DNA of 64,000 bases from Phycisphaerae bacterium (lineage in GTDB: Bacteria; Planctomycetota; Phycisphaerae; UBA1845): positions 62,001-126,000 of the forward strand of contig JAJDDX010000500.1 in the NCBI GenBank assembly GCA_029260055.1, given 5' to 3'. A program made the position numbers and the translations under genes. This document shows positions 1 to 7,739 of this stretch, one piece after another. Below the pieces are notes generated by a model that worked only from the letters and a program-made list of their open reading frames with translations, was not told the origin of the DNA and did no database searches. The stretch's first letter is position 1. Every line of letters starts with the position of its first letter.

Positions 1-154
1 ACTGGCCCCCCGTCAGGATGGTCCAGCGCTCGCCCTGGTTGGGGTGCCCCTTGGTCTTGTGGTGGGCCTCCATCCACTCGCGCCAAGTGCAGGGGTCCTC
101 GACCTCGACGCTCTTCGAGCAGGCGTCACAGACGATGGTGACGGACTCGCTCAT
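1..154 (-). CDS. Small zinc-finger-like protein, 3' end outside window
   Basis: This gene starts with ATG at 154 and runs off the left edge, so only the first 51 residues are visible. They contain a C9-x2-C12 pair followed by a Trp-rich helix and His31/His32 and His37, the spacing of a classical C2H2-like zinc finger. The start overlaps the stop of the upstream gene by four bases (ATGA), so translation is probably coupled. A nucleic-acid or protein-binding role is inferred only from the zinc-ligand pattern. The C-terminus is unknown. Confidence 0.75.
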   Translation of the reverse strand, partial: MSESVTIVCDACSKSVEVEDPCTWREWMEAHHKTKGHPNQGERWTILTGGQ

Positions 155-465
155 GACCCCTCGTTCTTCGTGCGAACGATCTCACTGGAGAGCACGTACT
201 CGAAGACACACACCTGGTCTTCGGTACTCACGTACCTGCTGTACTTCTCCTTCAGGCCCGCCACAGCGCTCAAAAGCTCTTCTTGCATGGCGGCGGCTAG
301 CGACCGCTGACCGGGCCCCACCTTTCCCGACCTAAACAGCTCGGCAACCTCGTCCTCTGACGCCATCGGTGCCAGTGCCGCAACCGAAGACGTCGCCTTC
401 TGATCTTGCGCCCGCTCTCGTGCTTGCTTCAGCAGGTTCTTCCTACCCTTCACTTCTTCCACCAT
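151..465 (-). CDS. Conserved-looking hypothetical protein, 104 aa
   Basis: I do not recognise this protein. The start chosen is the ATG at 465, which overlaps the end of the upstream gene by 16 bases; a longer open frame to 684 would overlap a clearly real gene and has a shadow-like Arg/Gly/Pro composition. The first third is a basic, probably helical segment. The middle is Ala/Ser-rich with an acidic helix, and the C-terminal part has a mixed hydrophobic pattern consistent with a small folded domain. It sits in a chain of translationally coupled small genes at the late end of the transcript. Confidence 0.75.
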   Translation of the reverse strand: MVEEVKGRKNLLKQARERAQDQKATSSVAALAPMASEDEVAELFRSGKVGPGQRSLAAAMQEELLSAVAGLKEKYSRYVSTEDQVCVFEYVLSSEIVRTKNEGS

Positions 466-851
466 CCCGGCATCTTGTCCGGCTCCAGGTCGTCTTCGAG
501 GGTCCAGTCGAGGTTTGAGGGGTCCACGAGTCTCGCGTACAGGGCCTCGAAGTCCACCTCCCCCGTAATGAGCTTGGCTCCCGCCTGCTCGATGTAGAAG
601 GTGTCGCCGGCCCGCCGCTTCGGCAGCCAGTGGAGGCTCTTGGCCTGGTGCTTCTCCATCGTCGCGGTCCAGTAGTCGACCCACGCGAGGTAGGTGGTCG
701 GGTCACGAACGAACGGGGGGATGCTCCAGAAGCGATACTTCAGGACCCCCTCGAACAGCCGAAGGATGACCCCGATGTTGCGAGGCTCACCCCGTACCAA
801 ATCGGGGACGTACTTCGCCACGAACCACTGCACCTCGCGTGGATGGGTCAT
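450..851 (-). CDS. DUF3037-like protein, 133 aa
   Basis: The N-terminal segment contains the motif RGEPRNIGVIL at residues 20-30. It resembles the RGE-x-x-N-(V/I)-GV signature of the DUF3037 family, small proteins of unknown biochemical role found in bacteria and phages. The rest is Trp/Tyr-rich (several W and WV pairs), typical of a compact globular domain. Its ATG at 851 overlaps the stop of the upstream gene by four bases, and its own stop lies inside the start region of the next gene. Family assignment is from motif resemblance only. Confidence 0.75.
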   Translation of the reverse strand: MTHPREVQWFVAKYVPDLVRGEPRNIGVILRLFEGVLKYRFWSIPPFVRDPTTYLAWVDYWTATMEKHQAKSLHWLPKRRAGDTFYIEQAGAKLITGEVDFEALYARLVDPSNLDWTLEDDLEPDKMPGWWKK

Positions 852-1243
852 CGGCCGCGTGTCGCCTTGTACGCCGCCATGAGCGGGTCGCCGACGAGGT
901 CGTCGAGGCGGCCTTCAAGGCGCTCACGGACCTGCTCGTCCTCCGGGGGCCAGGTTCTCCAGCAGTCGACCCAGGTGAACGGGCCGGTGACGGTGACCTT
1001 GTCCGTGTAGGGATCGGGATCCTCGCCCTCGGGCGCCCGCTCGATGGACACCTTGCACTCGCCGCTGATCTCGACGTGCTCGACGACCCACACGCCGCGG
1101 TCACCGTAGGTCACCGAAAACCTGTCGCCCGTGGAAAGCACGACGAAGGACGGATCGTCGCCCCCGCCCCACTCATCACCGATTTCGCCCTCGACCTCCA
1201 CCAGATCGTCGCTCAGACCATAGATCGTGATTTCCTGCTCCAT
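848..1243 (-). CDS. Hypothetical acidic protein, 131 aa
   Basis: I do not recognise a family. The N-terminal 80 residues alternate beta-like stretches (IYGLSDDLVEVEG, RFSVTYGDRGVWVVEHVEI) with acidic turns. This suggests a small beta-sandwich or barrel. The C-terminus is helical and charged. The ATG at 1243 directly follows the TAG of the preceding gene, and the end overlaps the next start as ATGA, so it belongs to one translationally coupled unit with its neighbours. No catalytic or metal-binding pattern is visible. Confidence 0.8.
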   Translation of the reverse strand: MEQEITIYGLSDDLVEVEGEIGDEWGGGDDPSFVVLSTGDRFSVTYGDRGVWVVEHVEISGECKVSIERAPEGEDPDPYTDKVTVTGPFTWVDCWRTWPPEDEQVRERLEGRLDDLVGDPLMAAYKATRGR

Positions 1244-2038
1244 CTACTCCTCCTCCGGGCATCGCCCTGGTTCGTCCTCGTTGCGATAATGAGGGGTGCC
1301 CCTCACGGCGCCGCAGCACTCGTAGTACCGGTGAGCCTTGCACTGGCCGTAGGCGGCCTGCTCCTCGTCGCAGCCATCTTCCTGGCACCTCATGGGGAGC
1401 GACTCCAGGATGAGCCTGAGGACATCGCGCTCGGGCGTCGAGAGCTTGGTGGCCTCGTCCCTGAGGTCCACCTCCGCTCCCGTCCTGAGGCGTACCTCAC
1501 GCGCCACGAGGTGGTCCCGGTCGCACTCTCCATCCAGCCCCTCGACGTAGACCCTGAGGGCCTCCACGAGCGGCCCGGGTGGTCCCTGGAGGAGGTTCTT
1601 GGGGTAGGCGATGTCCCTCCAGCCCTCCTTGAGCCAGGCGTCGGGGTCCCAGGGGAACTCCTCGGCGATGACCGCGTCACGCTCCTCGTCGGTGAGCAGA
1701 CGGAACTCGCCCTCCAGCCACTCGTCGTACTCCCGGCCGTCGTAGGTGTCGTGGTGGCCCGAGCACAGTTTCCCCTCGAACATCCACAGACCCGAGATGG
1801 CGTCATCCCTCGGCACCATCTCGCCCACGGAATCCGCGAGGCAGCCGTTCTCATCGAGGTAGCTGAAGCCCGGCCCGATGAAGTCGAGGATCCGGATGAA
1901 CTTCCCCTGGTCGAAGAGGACCACCGCCAAGTCGGCGAGCTTGCCGGACTTGTATTCGACCTCCGGCCGCCACGAGGCCACCCGGAAGAAGACGGGACAG
2001 CCCTTCACGGGCTTCTCGGTGAGGTCGAAGAGACTCAC
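1244..2038 (-). CDS. Hypothetical protein with C-terminal Cys-rich zinc-like tail, 264 aa
   Basis: Translation starts at a GTG at 2038. The first 200 residues form a mixed alpha/beta domain with no family I recognise. From about residue 216 there is a compact Cys/His cluster (C-x4-C, then C-x-A-H, a CC pair and a final Cys) that could bind one or two zinc ions. The gene is followed without a gap by the next gene and separated by only three bases from the upstream stop. A DNA- or protein-binding adaptor role is conceivable but not shown. Confidence 0.8.
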   Translation of the reverse strand: MSLFDLTEKPVKGCPVFFRVASWRPEVEYKSGKLADLAVVLFDQGKFIRILDFIGPGFSYLDENGCLADSVGEMVPRDDAISGLWMFEGKLCSGHHDTYDGREYDEWLEGEFRLLTDEERDAVIAEEFPWDPDAWLKEGWRDIAYPKNLLQGPPGPLVEALRVYVEGLDGECDRDHLVAREVRLRTGAEVDLRDEATKLSTPERDVLRLILESLPMRCQEDGCDEEQAAYGQCKAHRYYECCGAVRGTPHYRNEDEPGRCPEEE

Positions 2039-2041
2039 GAT

Positions 2042-2632
2042 CTACCCCCTCGGGTCGCTTTCGCCCGTCTGTTCCTGCCACTCGCGGTCGCGCGTCCGAA
2101 GGCGCTCCACCTCGCTCACGACGGTCGCAAAGGCTTCCTCCAGGTCGGTAGCGAGCTGGCGGGACCCGGTGGCCTCCTCGTCGTCCAGGAGCCCCTCCGA
2201 CTCTCCTGCCTCCGCCGCCATGCGAATCTCGTTCACCGCCGCAGAAAAGGCCCTCCAGAGCCTCTCCATCGGATCGGGCGGTCCCCACACCGGACACGAG
2301 GCCGCATGACCACCCGGGTTGTCTTCGTGCCTGGAGAAGGTGCCGACCGCGTCACCGCACGTACACCCACGCAGGATCTTGAGCATCGTGGCCGCGCCCT
2401 CGACACGGCGTACCTGGGCCTCGATCATCTCCTTGCGGACATCGTCGGGAACAATCTCGACCTTCTTGATGCGGATAACACTGTTGCCGTAGTCGCGTGC
2501 CCAGTCAGGCTCAGCATCGCGCGCAACCTCGTTGAGCCCGTCCTCAGACCATTCGCCCGGAAGCCACTCGTACTTCTCCCAGGTGCCCATGTGCCCCGCG
2601 CCCGCCGTGGCGTGGATGTGATACCAACTCAT
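2042..2632 (-). CDS. Hypothetical protein with central Cys/His motif and helical C-terminus, 196 aa
   Basis: Unrecognised protein. Residues 1-70 are aromatic-rich. Residues about 88-116 contain C-x-C, His, His and a further Cys, a possible single zinc site, and the last 70 residues form a charged amphipathic helix suited to a coiled coil. The ATG at 2632 overlaps the stop of the upstream gene (ATGA). The position in the leftmost small-gene block and the lack of structural-protein features suggest a host-takeover or accessory role. That is inference only. Confidence 0.8.
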   Translation of the reverse strand: MSWYHIHATAGAGHMGTWEKYEWLPGEWSEDGLNEVARDAEPDWARDYGNSVIRIKKVEIVPDDVRKEMIEAQVRRVEGAATMLKILRGCTCGDAVGTFSRHEDNPGGHAASCPVWGPPDPMERLWRAFSAAVNEIRMAAEAGESEGLLDDEEATGSRQLATDLEEAFATVVSEVERLRTRDREWQEQTGESDPRG

Positions 2633-2910
2633 CGGTTCCTCGCAATCGTGGCCTGGAGCCAGTTCTTGACGGCCTCGGCGAGCGTGTCGCCGTAGCCCGC
2701 GCTCTCGTCCCTGTCGTCGCCCTCGGTGAAGGTCTGAACGACCGCGATGCGCCCGTTGTTGGTGCGGCGAATGGCGATGGGGACTTCGGAGATCACCGAC
2801 TCCAGCACACCGTGAACGAAGGCCCCTTCCAGCATCCCGCGCAGACCGTCGTGTGCGTCCGGGATCAGGTTATAGGTCTCCGCCATCGCCTTCATTTCCT
2901 CGGTGTCCAT
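2629..2910 (-). CDS. Hypothetical small protein, 93 aa
   Basis: The start is set at the ATG at 2910, preceded by a GGGGAGAAAG ribosome-binding site. The open frame continues upstream, but that extension would overlap the preceding gene by about 170 bases and has low-complexity shadow composition. The protein has a helical N-terminus and a beta segment (RIAVVQTF), then an acidic loop and a C-terminal helix with a Trp. I do not recognise the family. It ends in an ATGA overlap with the following gene. Confidence 0.75.
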   Translation of the reverse strand: MDTEEMKAMAETYNLIPDAHDGLRGMLEGAFVHGVLESVISEVPIAIRRTNNGRIAVVQTFTEGDDRDESAGYGDTLAEAVKNWLQATIARNR

Positions 2911-2920
2911 CTTTCTCCCC

Positions 2921-3736
2921 TCAGTGCCCGTAGTTGCAGCCGATGACGAACGGTCGCCCGAGCACGTCGATCTCGATGTCCTGGTAGGCGCAGCACCCGC
3001 TTCCTTTCTGCCATCGGTAGTGGGCCATCTCGGCCTTGTTATCGCGAGCAGCAACGCGGACGTTGTCGACGCAACCAAACTCCTTCGTCATCAGCCGGAT
3101 ACGCTCGCCGAGGACCTTCGCGACCTTCGCCCCGTACCGGACGTCGAGGTTGTCCTTGACCATCCTCGGGAAGTCCCCCGTGACGGTACCGCGCTCGATG
3201 TAACGAACCTGCCGAACCCAGTCGCTCGGCGATTTGAATGCGTTGTAGGCGCCGTGAACCGCCGCCGGGAACCGCCACTCCTCGGTGTACGCACCCATGG
3301 CTCTCCACCAGGTCTGATCGCGGGTGCGGCGCGAGATCGGCCTGTGCCTACGGATCATCTCATGGTCAGGTAGTCGACTCTCCTGGTCGGCTCGTTTGAG
3401 CAGGACCTTCCAGTACGCAGCGTCTTTTTGGTCCCACCGGATGTCGCCCTGTGCCTTGATCCACTCGCCCACGTAGGGACGGTCGTCCTCGGTGAGGGTG
3501 TCCTCGATGCCCTCGGTGACCCGGTCGTTGATTCTGTCGCGGTCGCGCGAGTCCCGGACGAAGAGGTGAAGGGGCTCGAAGAACGCCGTGCGGATGTCCT
3601 CGTGAGCCAGAGCCGCCGCGTGGACGCTCCGAAGGACCTCGGGGGCCCGGTGCTCCACGATACCCTCCGGCAGAACCATCAACAGGGTCTCTCGTACCCA
3701 CGCCTCGCTGAAGATTTCTGTGACTGGTCGTCCCAC
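2921..3736 (-). CDS. Hypothetical protein, 271 aa, predicted helical
   Basis: GTG start at 3736; the frame is closed by a TAA just upstream, so no longer start is possible. The protein is rich in Arg, Trp and charged residues, mostly helical, with a C-terminal CC pair and a late single Cys. No known catalytic motif is visible. Several W-x-x-A and RH/RR clusters could contact nucleic acid, but this is speculation. It overlaps nothing and is separated from the next gene by ten bases carrying that gene's ribosome-binding site. Confidence 0.8.
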   Translation of the reverse strand: MGRPVTEIFSEAWVRETLLMVLPEGIVEHRAPEVLRSVHAAALAHEDIRTAFFEPLHLFVRDSRDRDRINDRVTEGIEDTLTEDDRPYVGEWIKAQGDIRWDQKDAAYWKVLLKRADQESRLPDHEMIRRHRPISRRTRDQTWWRAMGAYTEEWRFPAAVHGAYNAFKSPSDWVRQVRYIERGTVTGDFPRMVKDNLDVRYGAKVAKVLGERIRLMTKEFGCVDNVRVAARDNKAEMAHYRWQKGSGCCAYQDIEIDVLGRPFVIGCNYGH

Positions 3737-3743
3737 AACTCGC

Positions 3744-3926
3744 TCATCTTACCCCCTCAGATTCAGCAGTCAAGCACTCTGGGCAGAGGGTGTACCCGGG
3801 CAGGTGTTTGGCCCCAGGCTCGGTGAGCATCTCGGGGTTGGTGGTGCCGCACTGGGCCTCCCACTCGTCGTCGGCGTCGGCGATGTGGAGGTCCCAGGTG
3901 TGGAGCTGCGTGATATTGGTCGTCAT
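3744..3926 (-). CDS. Small zinc-ribbon-like protein, 60 aa
   Basis: The ATG at 3926 is preceded by a GAGGG sequence eight bases upstream and gives a 60-residue protein; a longer frame to 4022 lacks a good start site. It carries Cys26 and a C48-P-E-C51 knuckle, the C-terminal half of a zinc ribbon. Such mini zinc ribbons are common in phages and usually have no known role. It is the first gene after one of the longest intergenic gaps in the window. Confidence 0.65.
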   Translation of the reverse strand: MTTNITQLHTWDLHIADADDEWEAQCGTTNPEMLTEPGAKHLPGYTLCPECLTAESEGVR

Positions 3927-4067
3927 GGACCAACCCTCGCCGAGTTCAACGAGGAGGTCCAAAAAGTGATGAACGCCCGGCGTACCTACCCGAGCGCAAC
4001 TTCGGGTCCTAGCGCGCAGCACGCCTAGGCGTCCATCGGCCCCCGTCGAGGCTAGGGCACCATAGCA
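3927..4067. other. Intergenic stretch of about 140 bases
   Basis: This is the longest gene-free interval in the window. I see no convincing open frame on either strand, no U-tailed hairpin and no sigma70-type promoter with a good -10 box. A TTGCGC hexamer occurs, as in the two promoters described elsewhere, but without an acceptable -10 box at 17 bases. It may hold a promoter of a type I cannot recognise, because the adjoining gene lacks the tight overlap seen elsewhere. Confidence 0.5.
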
Positions 4068-4637
4068 TCACGTAATCGTGAGCGTCCTCCTGCCCTGCAC
4101 CAGCTCAGCACCAGGAACCTCGATCTTGGCCTTCAGGGCCTTCTTGATCTCGGCCATGATGGGCTTCGGGTCGGGAGCCTGGGGCACGGTCATAAACTCG
4201 GACGGTATGAGCTTCGCGTTGAGGAGCTGGACCTTGTTCTTCGAGGGTTTGGCGATGGTGACCGAGATCCACGGCTTCTTCACCGACTTGCCCGCGCCTG
4301 GGTCGGCCACGAGAATCATCAGGTCACGCACGCGCTCCTCCAGCCGCTCACGCCCCTTGTCCATGCGCGCCTTCTTGTCCCTCAACCGCTTCGCCTCCTC
4401 GTCGACCATCGCAGCTTCTTTTTTGAGCCGCATGATGACGAAGCCGCAGCCAGCGATTTTATCGTCGAGGTCGCCCTCCAACTCGGCAAAAGCTCGGTCA
4501 ATCTCGTCTTCGTTGAGGTACTCCCCGGTCTCCGGGTCGAAGCCCTGGTGAGCCATCTCCAGGAGCCGGATAAACTCACCCTCCAGGTCGTAGATCGAGC
4601 GGGGATGCTTTGCTGACTTGGTCTCGGTCTCGGTCAT
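4068..4637 (-). CDS. Siphovirus Gp157-like protein, 189 aa
   Basis: The whole length follows the Siphovirus Gp157 family layout: a short N-terminal helix (YDLEGEFIRLLEMA), an acidic segment, a long coiled coil with KRLRDKKARMDKGRERLEE, then the beta-rich C-terminus. That C-terminus ends with the signature VPGAELVQGRRTLTI near residues 174-188. Family members are associated with phage resistance in Streptococcus and are often encoded near recombination or replication genes; the molecular role is unsettled. The ATG at 4637 has an AGGAG site at good spacing. Full-length with no truncation. Confidence 0.9.
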   Translation of the reverse strand: MTETETKSAKHPRSIYDLEGEFIRLLEMAHQGFDPETGEYLNEDEIDRAFAELEGDLDDKIAGCGFVIMRLKKEAAMVDEEAKRLRDKKARMDKGRERLEERVRDLMILVADPGAGKSVKKPWISVTIAKPSKNKVQLLNAKLIPSEFMTVPQAPDPKPIMAEIKKALKAKIEVPGAELVQGRRTLTIT

Positions 4638-4646
4638 CGTCTTCTC

Positions 4647-4853
4647 CTACTTCACCAGTTCGAGCTTCGGCCTCTTCTGCTGCCGACACGAACTGCACTG
4701 GGGTTGGTTGCGAATCACATCGTCCACACATCGCAAACCAAACTTCGCCGCGGGCTTCCACCTTCGGCATTTGGTGCAGCGAAATTTGCACGAATTCAAG
4801 ATGACGTTCATCGGATATGCGACCCGGTACTCGGGACCGAGGCTGTCAGCCAC
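4647..4853 (-). CDS. Small four-Cys zinc-finger protein, 68 aa
   Basis: The protein starts with GTG at 4853 after a GGAGGAGA site; an internal ATG at 4808 lacks one. It contains C26-x2-C29 and C53-x2-C56 separated by WKPAAKFGLR and RNQPQCSSCR. This pattern is typical of small phage zinc ribbons and of the zinc portion of HNH-associated proteins, but no HNH catalytic residues are present. Its start overlaps the end of the upstream zinc/HTH gene by eight bases. Nucleic-acid binding is likely by analogy only. Confidence 0.75.
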   Translation of the reverse strand: MADSLGPEYRVAYPMNVILNSCKFRCTKCRRWKPAAKFGLRCVDDVIRNQPQCSSCRQQKRPKLELVK

Positions 4854-5337
4854 ATCTCCTCCGGGTCTCGTCGATGGGACGATCGAGGGCCTCGCGGACT
4901 GACGCTCCCATCCGGAGTCTCATTACGAGGGTGCTGAGACCCATGCCGATTCGTTTGGCGTGCTGGGCCACGGTCGCCTCGACACTGTCGATCACGATGG
5001 CGCCCTCGCCTCGCCTGCCCGCCGACCGACACCGGCGCGAGCAATAGAGCCGGCCCCGAAGGGTTGGCCCCGAACACACGACGCACTCCCCTGGACCATG
5101 GAGGGTAAGCCTGTTCGTGTGTGGCCCGCCGCCCTGTTTGGCCTCCTGGGTGGTGATGCGCTCGATGTCACGCTCCCCGAGCTGGATCGGTGGGTTGAGA
5201 GGCGTATCCCTCATGGCCGAGCACGCCTCGCAAAAGATTGTCCCGCGCCCGCGCCCCGCGCCCACGCGCGTAGGCGTGCGTCCAGAACACGAGAGCGTCG
5301 CGCAGGGCTGGAACCCCGAGACGCGAGGCTTGGCCAT
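4846..5337 (-). CDS. Zinc-binding protein with C-terminal helix-turn-helix, 163 aa
   Basis: The ATG at 5337 (overlap TGATG with the upstream stop) gives a protein with two Cys clusters: C12, C17, C36-x2-C39 and C85-x2-C88, C99-x3-C103. The last 45 residues (about 119-154) read as a helix-turn-helix: VAQHAKRIGMGLSTLVMRLR followed by a MGAS-x5-ALDRP turn. This HTH form is common at the C-terminus of phage homing-type and regulatory proteins. No nuclease catalytic motif is visible, so a small DNA-binding regulator is the best guess. Confidence 0.75.
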   Translation of the reverse strand: MAKPRVSGFQPCATLSCSGRTPTRVGAGRGRGTIFCEACSAMRDTPLNPPIQLGERDIERITTQEAKQGGGPHTNRLTLHGPGECVVCSGPTLRGRLYCSRRCRSAGRRGEGAIVIDSVEATVAQHAKRIGMGLSTLVMRLRMGASVREALDRPIDETRRRCG

Positions 5338-5570
5338 CAGCGGGCCTCCAGGGTTCTCACGCGCTCCTCCAGACCCGGGATCCCCAGGAACGTCCGGACG
5401 CCCCACCAGGAAACCATGCAACTCGTGGAGACCAACAGGAGGACCATGAGGGTGAGCCCGAGCATCCACAAACAGCCGCCACGCTCACTCTCGGGCGGCA
5501 GATTCGGCTGCCTCCCGTACATCGAGTGCTTTCTTGTCCGCGGCGTCCGCGTTCTTTTGGGCTCGGGCAC
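5337..5570 (-). CDS. Single-span membrane protein, 77 aa
   Basis: A basic N-terminus precedes one strongly hydrophobic segment (about residues 33-57, LGLTLMVLLLVSTSCMV core), then a short charged helical tail. This predicts a small membrane protein with the N-terminus inside. I chose the ATG at 5570 because GGAG lies seven bases upstream; an ATG at 5522 would give 61 residues and less overlap with the upstream gene. The overlap with the preceding gene is 86 bases with the longer start. Function unknown. Confidence 0.6.
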   Translation of the reverse strand: MPEPKRTRTPRTRKHSMYGRQPNLPPESERGGCLWMLGLTLMVLLLVSTSCMVSWWGVRTFLGIPGLEERVRTLEAR

Positions 5571-5874
5571 GCTCCAGCTCCAACCTGTCGTCCACCATCT
5601 GTTTGAGGGTGTCGTCCTGGGCCATCATGTCCCGGGTGACTTCGAGGCTCTGACAGTGTGCCACGACAGGAGAGAGGTTGACCGCCACGTCTCGCATCGT
5701 GGCGATACTCTCGCGCCAAAGCTGGTTCTCGATCTCCAGCCTCTCGATCTTCTCTCTGAGGTAGTCGAAGAACTGGCCGTTGGCGCTGCATCCAGCGCAC
5801 AGCTCGATGGCCCCTAGGCCATCGGCGGGCTTGTCCCTACACGTATCGCACAAGAAGCTCTGAGTGTCGGTCAC
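5485..5874 (-). CDS. Zinc-ribbon plus coiled-coil protein, 129 aa
   Basis: GTG start at 5874 with AAGGTGG four to five bases upstream. Four cysteines, C9-x2-C12 and C26-x2-C29, form an N-terminal zinc ribbon. They are followed by a short coiled coil (residues 36-50), a helical middle and a long charged helix from about residue 85 to the end. The layout suggests a scaffold or adaptor that dimerises through the coil. I do not recognise a specific family. Confidence 0.75.
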   Translation of the reverse strand: MTDTQSFLCDTCRDKPADGLGAIELCAGCSANGQFFDYLREKIERLEIENQLWRESIATMRDVAVNLSPVVAHCQSLEVTRDMMAQDDTLKQMVDDRLELERARAQKNADAADKKALDVREAAESAARE

Positions 5875-5914
5875 TGAGCCACCTTATACGGTGGAGTGAC
5901 ACCGTCAAGCAGAA

Positions 5915-7522
5915 CTAGAACGCCATGCGGAGACGGTCGTAGTTCTCCTTGCTCCACGACTGCTTGGCGTAACGGAGGAGCTGGTTCCGCATATCGTCGC
6001 GGACCTTGGAGAGGCCGTCCGGCATGTGACCGTAGAAATCCTGGATGGTCACGATGGCCTGGATGGCCTTCACCATGGGCTTGTTGCCCATCGCGTTCGC
6101 GAGTGCGAGGACCGACCCCGTGTGATCGTTGCGATCGGTCATCTTCTCGATGCGCATCGCGATCGCCGCGGCTTTTTGGGATGAGCCGAACCCACTCTCG
6201 TCGAGAGCTTTCCAGCCCTCAACCAGGTTGTCATCGACGACGTTCAGCTCGTCACCGTCACGCACGGCACCCTCAACATAGGACCCGCCGAGGCGCTTTC
6301 TGGCGCCGGAGGAGCCCCGTCCGGCCATCCACTGGAGGTACTCGTTGTGGACGCCCTCGGCGGCTTTCACCTTCTTCTGGTCGAAGAGGATGTAGAAGTC
6401 CGAGCTGAGGTTGCCGGCCTTGTACTTGGCCTTGTAGCCGAGACGGGCCGCGCCCTGGACCAGCTCCATCATCTTGTCGTACCACCCCTGCTCACCACGC
6501 CCGGGACCGGGGGGGGTGCCGCGGTAGGTGACCCACACGCCCTTGCGGCCCTCCCACTCGGAGGCGTACTGACGGTCGAAGAGGCTGTGACCGAGCTTGT
6601 CGATCTCCTCCTTCTGTCGATGGGTCTCGCGCTGACCCATGACGCCCTTGGAGGGGGCGTACTCACCGCCCTGGAACCGGAGGTCCTTGACCCCGTGCTC
6701 CTTCTCCATCCACTTGAGCGTGTCCTTGGGGAGGTTGCCCTCGCTGAGCCCGTCGACGTCGGTGTCGTCGGCGTCACCCTCCTCGATGGGGTTGAGCCAC
6801 CCCTGGTCGAGGTTCTCGGCGTAGATGCTGACCGTCTTGATGTCGACCGGTGCGGTGCTCGCCCGACCCGTCTGCATGATGGTCATCCACTCGGCCGCCT
6901 TGCTCCGGGTCGCCGCCACCGCGGGGACCATGAGCATGAACTGGTCGCCCGACGGACCGCGGACCGTGAGCCAGCTCTTCTGCGGCCCCATCTGGACCGA
7001 GGACTGCGCCACGTAGGTCTCGCCCTTGACCATGACCTTGTCACCGGGACCCATGCGATAGAGGCCCCTGAAGACGGCAGCCGCCTGTGCCACCGCTGCG
7101 GACTGGTGGCCCGAGTGGCTGTTCTCCTGGCCCTGAGGGTCGGGAACACTGCCGTACCCGGACCGTGCATCGCCCGAGCCGCCCGGCTTCGTGTAGCCGC
7201 CCGCGCTGGGCATCCCGATCGGGTGCTCGGTGCCGAGGTCCATCTCAGCGAGCCCCTCGCGCATCCCGCTGCGCTTCGCCTTGGCCATGGCGCGCTTGTC
7301 CAGCTCGATGCCGATCTCGGCCGCGCCCCTCGGCTCGTTTGTGGGGTCGTCCGACCAGACGATCATGACGAAGCGCCCGTCATACCCGGAGACCTTCCCG
7401 TTGATCGCACCGGAGACCATGCCCATCGACTGCATGGCCTTCTTGGTACGACGAACGATGTCGCCCTTCTTGAACTTCATCTTGGCTTCGGACAGGGCGT
7501 TTTCGAGGTCATCGGCAAACAT
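5915..7522 (-). CDS. Large unassigned protein with small beta modules, 535 aa
   Basis: The ATG at 7522 is preceded by GAGGAG. An N-terminal SH3/KOW-like segment (KKGDIVRRTK, then a WSDDP turn) is followed by a Gly-rich linker. A second small beta module near residues 155-235 contains GDKVMVKGETYV and GDQFMLMVP, and the rest is mixed and mainly helical with a basic C-terminus. The second module reappears in the gene at 7736-9013. The size and the proximity of three similar large proteins suggest virion or host-modifying proteins; no enzyme motif is visible. Confidence 0.8.
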   Translation of the reverse strand: MFADDLENALSEAKMKFKKGDIVRRTKKAMQSMGMVSGAINGKVSGYDGRFVMIVWSDDPTNEPRGAAEIGIELDKRAMAKAKRSGMREGLAEMDLGTEHPIGMPSAGGYTKPGGSGDARSGYGSVPDPQGQENSHSGHQSAAVAQAAAVFRGLYRMGPGDKVMVKGETYVAQSSVQMGPQKSWLTVRGPSGDQFMLMVPAVAATRSKAAEWMTIMQTGRASTAPVDIKTVSIYAENLDQGWLNPIEEGDADDTDVDGLSEGNLPKDTLKWMEKEHGVKDLRFQGGEYAPSKGVMGQRETHRQKEEIDKLGHSLFDRQYASEWEGRKGVWVTYRGTPPGPGRGEQGWYDKMMELVQGAARLGYKAKYKAGNLSSDFYILFDQKKVKAAEGVHNEYLQWMAGRGSSGARKRLGGSYVEGAVRDGDELNVVDDNLVEGWKALDESGFGSSQKAAAIAMRIEKMTDRNDHTGSVLALANAMGNKPMVKAIQAIVTIQDFYGHMPDGLSKVRDDMRNQLLRYAKQSWSKENYDRLRMAF

Positions 7523-7532
7523 TGGATTCTCC

Positions 7533-7739
7533 TCAGATAGGCAGGGTCTTGGCTCGACGATTCAGACGCCCTGGTCGACGTCCCCCGCCCTTCGTTCCTG
7601 CACCCTTAGCTTGCGGGTAGCCAGGATCACCCGTCACACGGGCCTTCTTCAACTTTTTGTCCTTGGGCATGAGGTGAAGTGCACCGATGTCCTCGCGGAA
7701 TCGGCCCTCCAGAACAGCGCTCAAGGGAATCAGGTTCAC
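7533..7739 (-). CDS. Small basic protein, 68 aa
   Basis: The GTG at 7739 overlaps the stop of the upstream gene as GTGA, which fixes the start; the longer frame upstream runs through that gene out of phase. The N-terminal half (LIPLSAVLEGRFREDIGAL) is amphipathic and the C-terminal half is very basic with Gly/Lys/Arg repeats. A basic tail like this could bind nucleic acid or a neighbouring protein. It lies between two large paralogue-like genes and may be a partner of one of them. Function unknown. Confidence 0.7.
   Translation of the reverse strand: MNLIPLSAVLEGRFREDIGALHLMPKDKKLKKARVTGDPGYPQAKGAGTKGGGRRPGRLNRRAKTLPI

Noticed and set aside
3927..4067. TTGCGC in the longest gap, as in the two promoters
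   Set aside because: No TA-x-x-AT box at 17 bases and no shared upstream block.
4846..5337. HNH homing endonuclease
   Set aside because: Cys pairs and an HTH resemble parts of such proteins, but no His-Asn-His catalytic arrangement is present.
5875..5914. TTGACG with TATAAG on the minus strand upstream of 5874, and a CCACC/GGTGG stem
   Set aside because: Spacing is 14 bases instead of about 17, and the TATAAG overlaps the ribosome-binding site, which would leave no leader.
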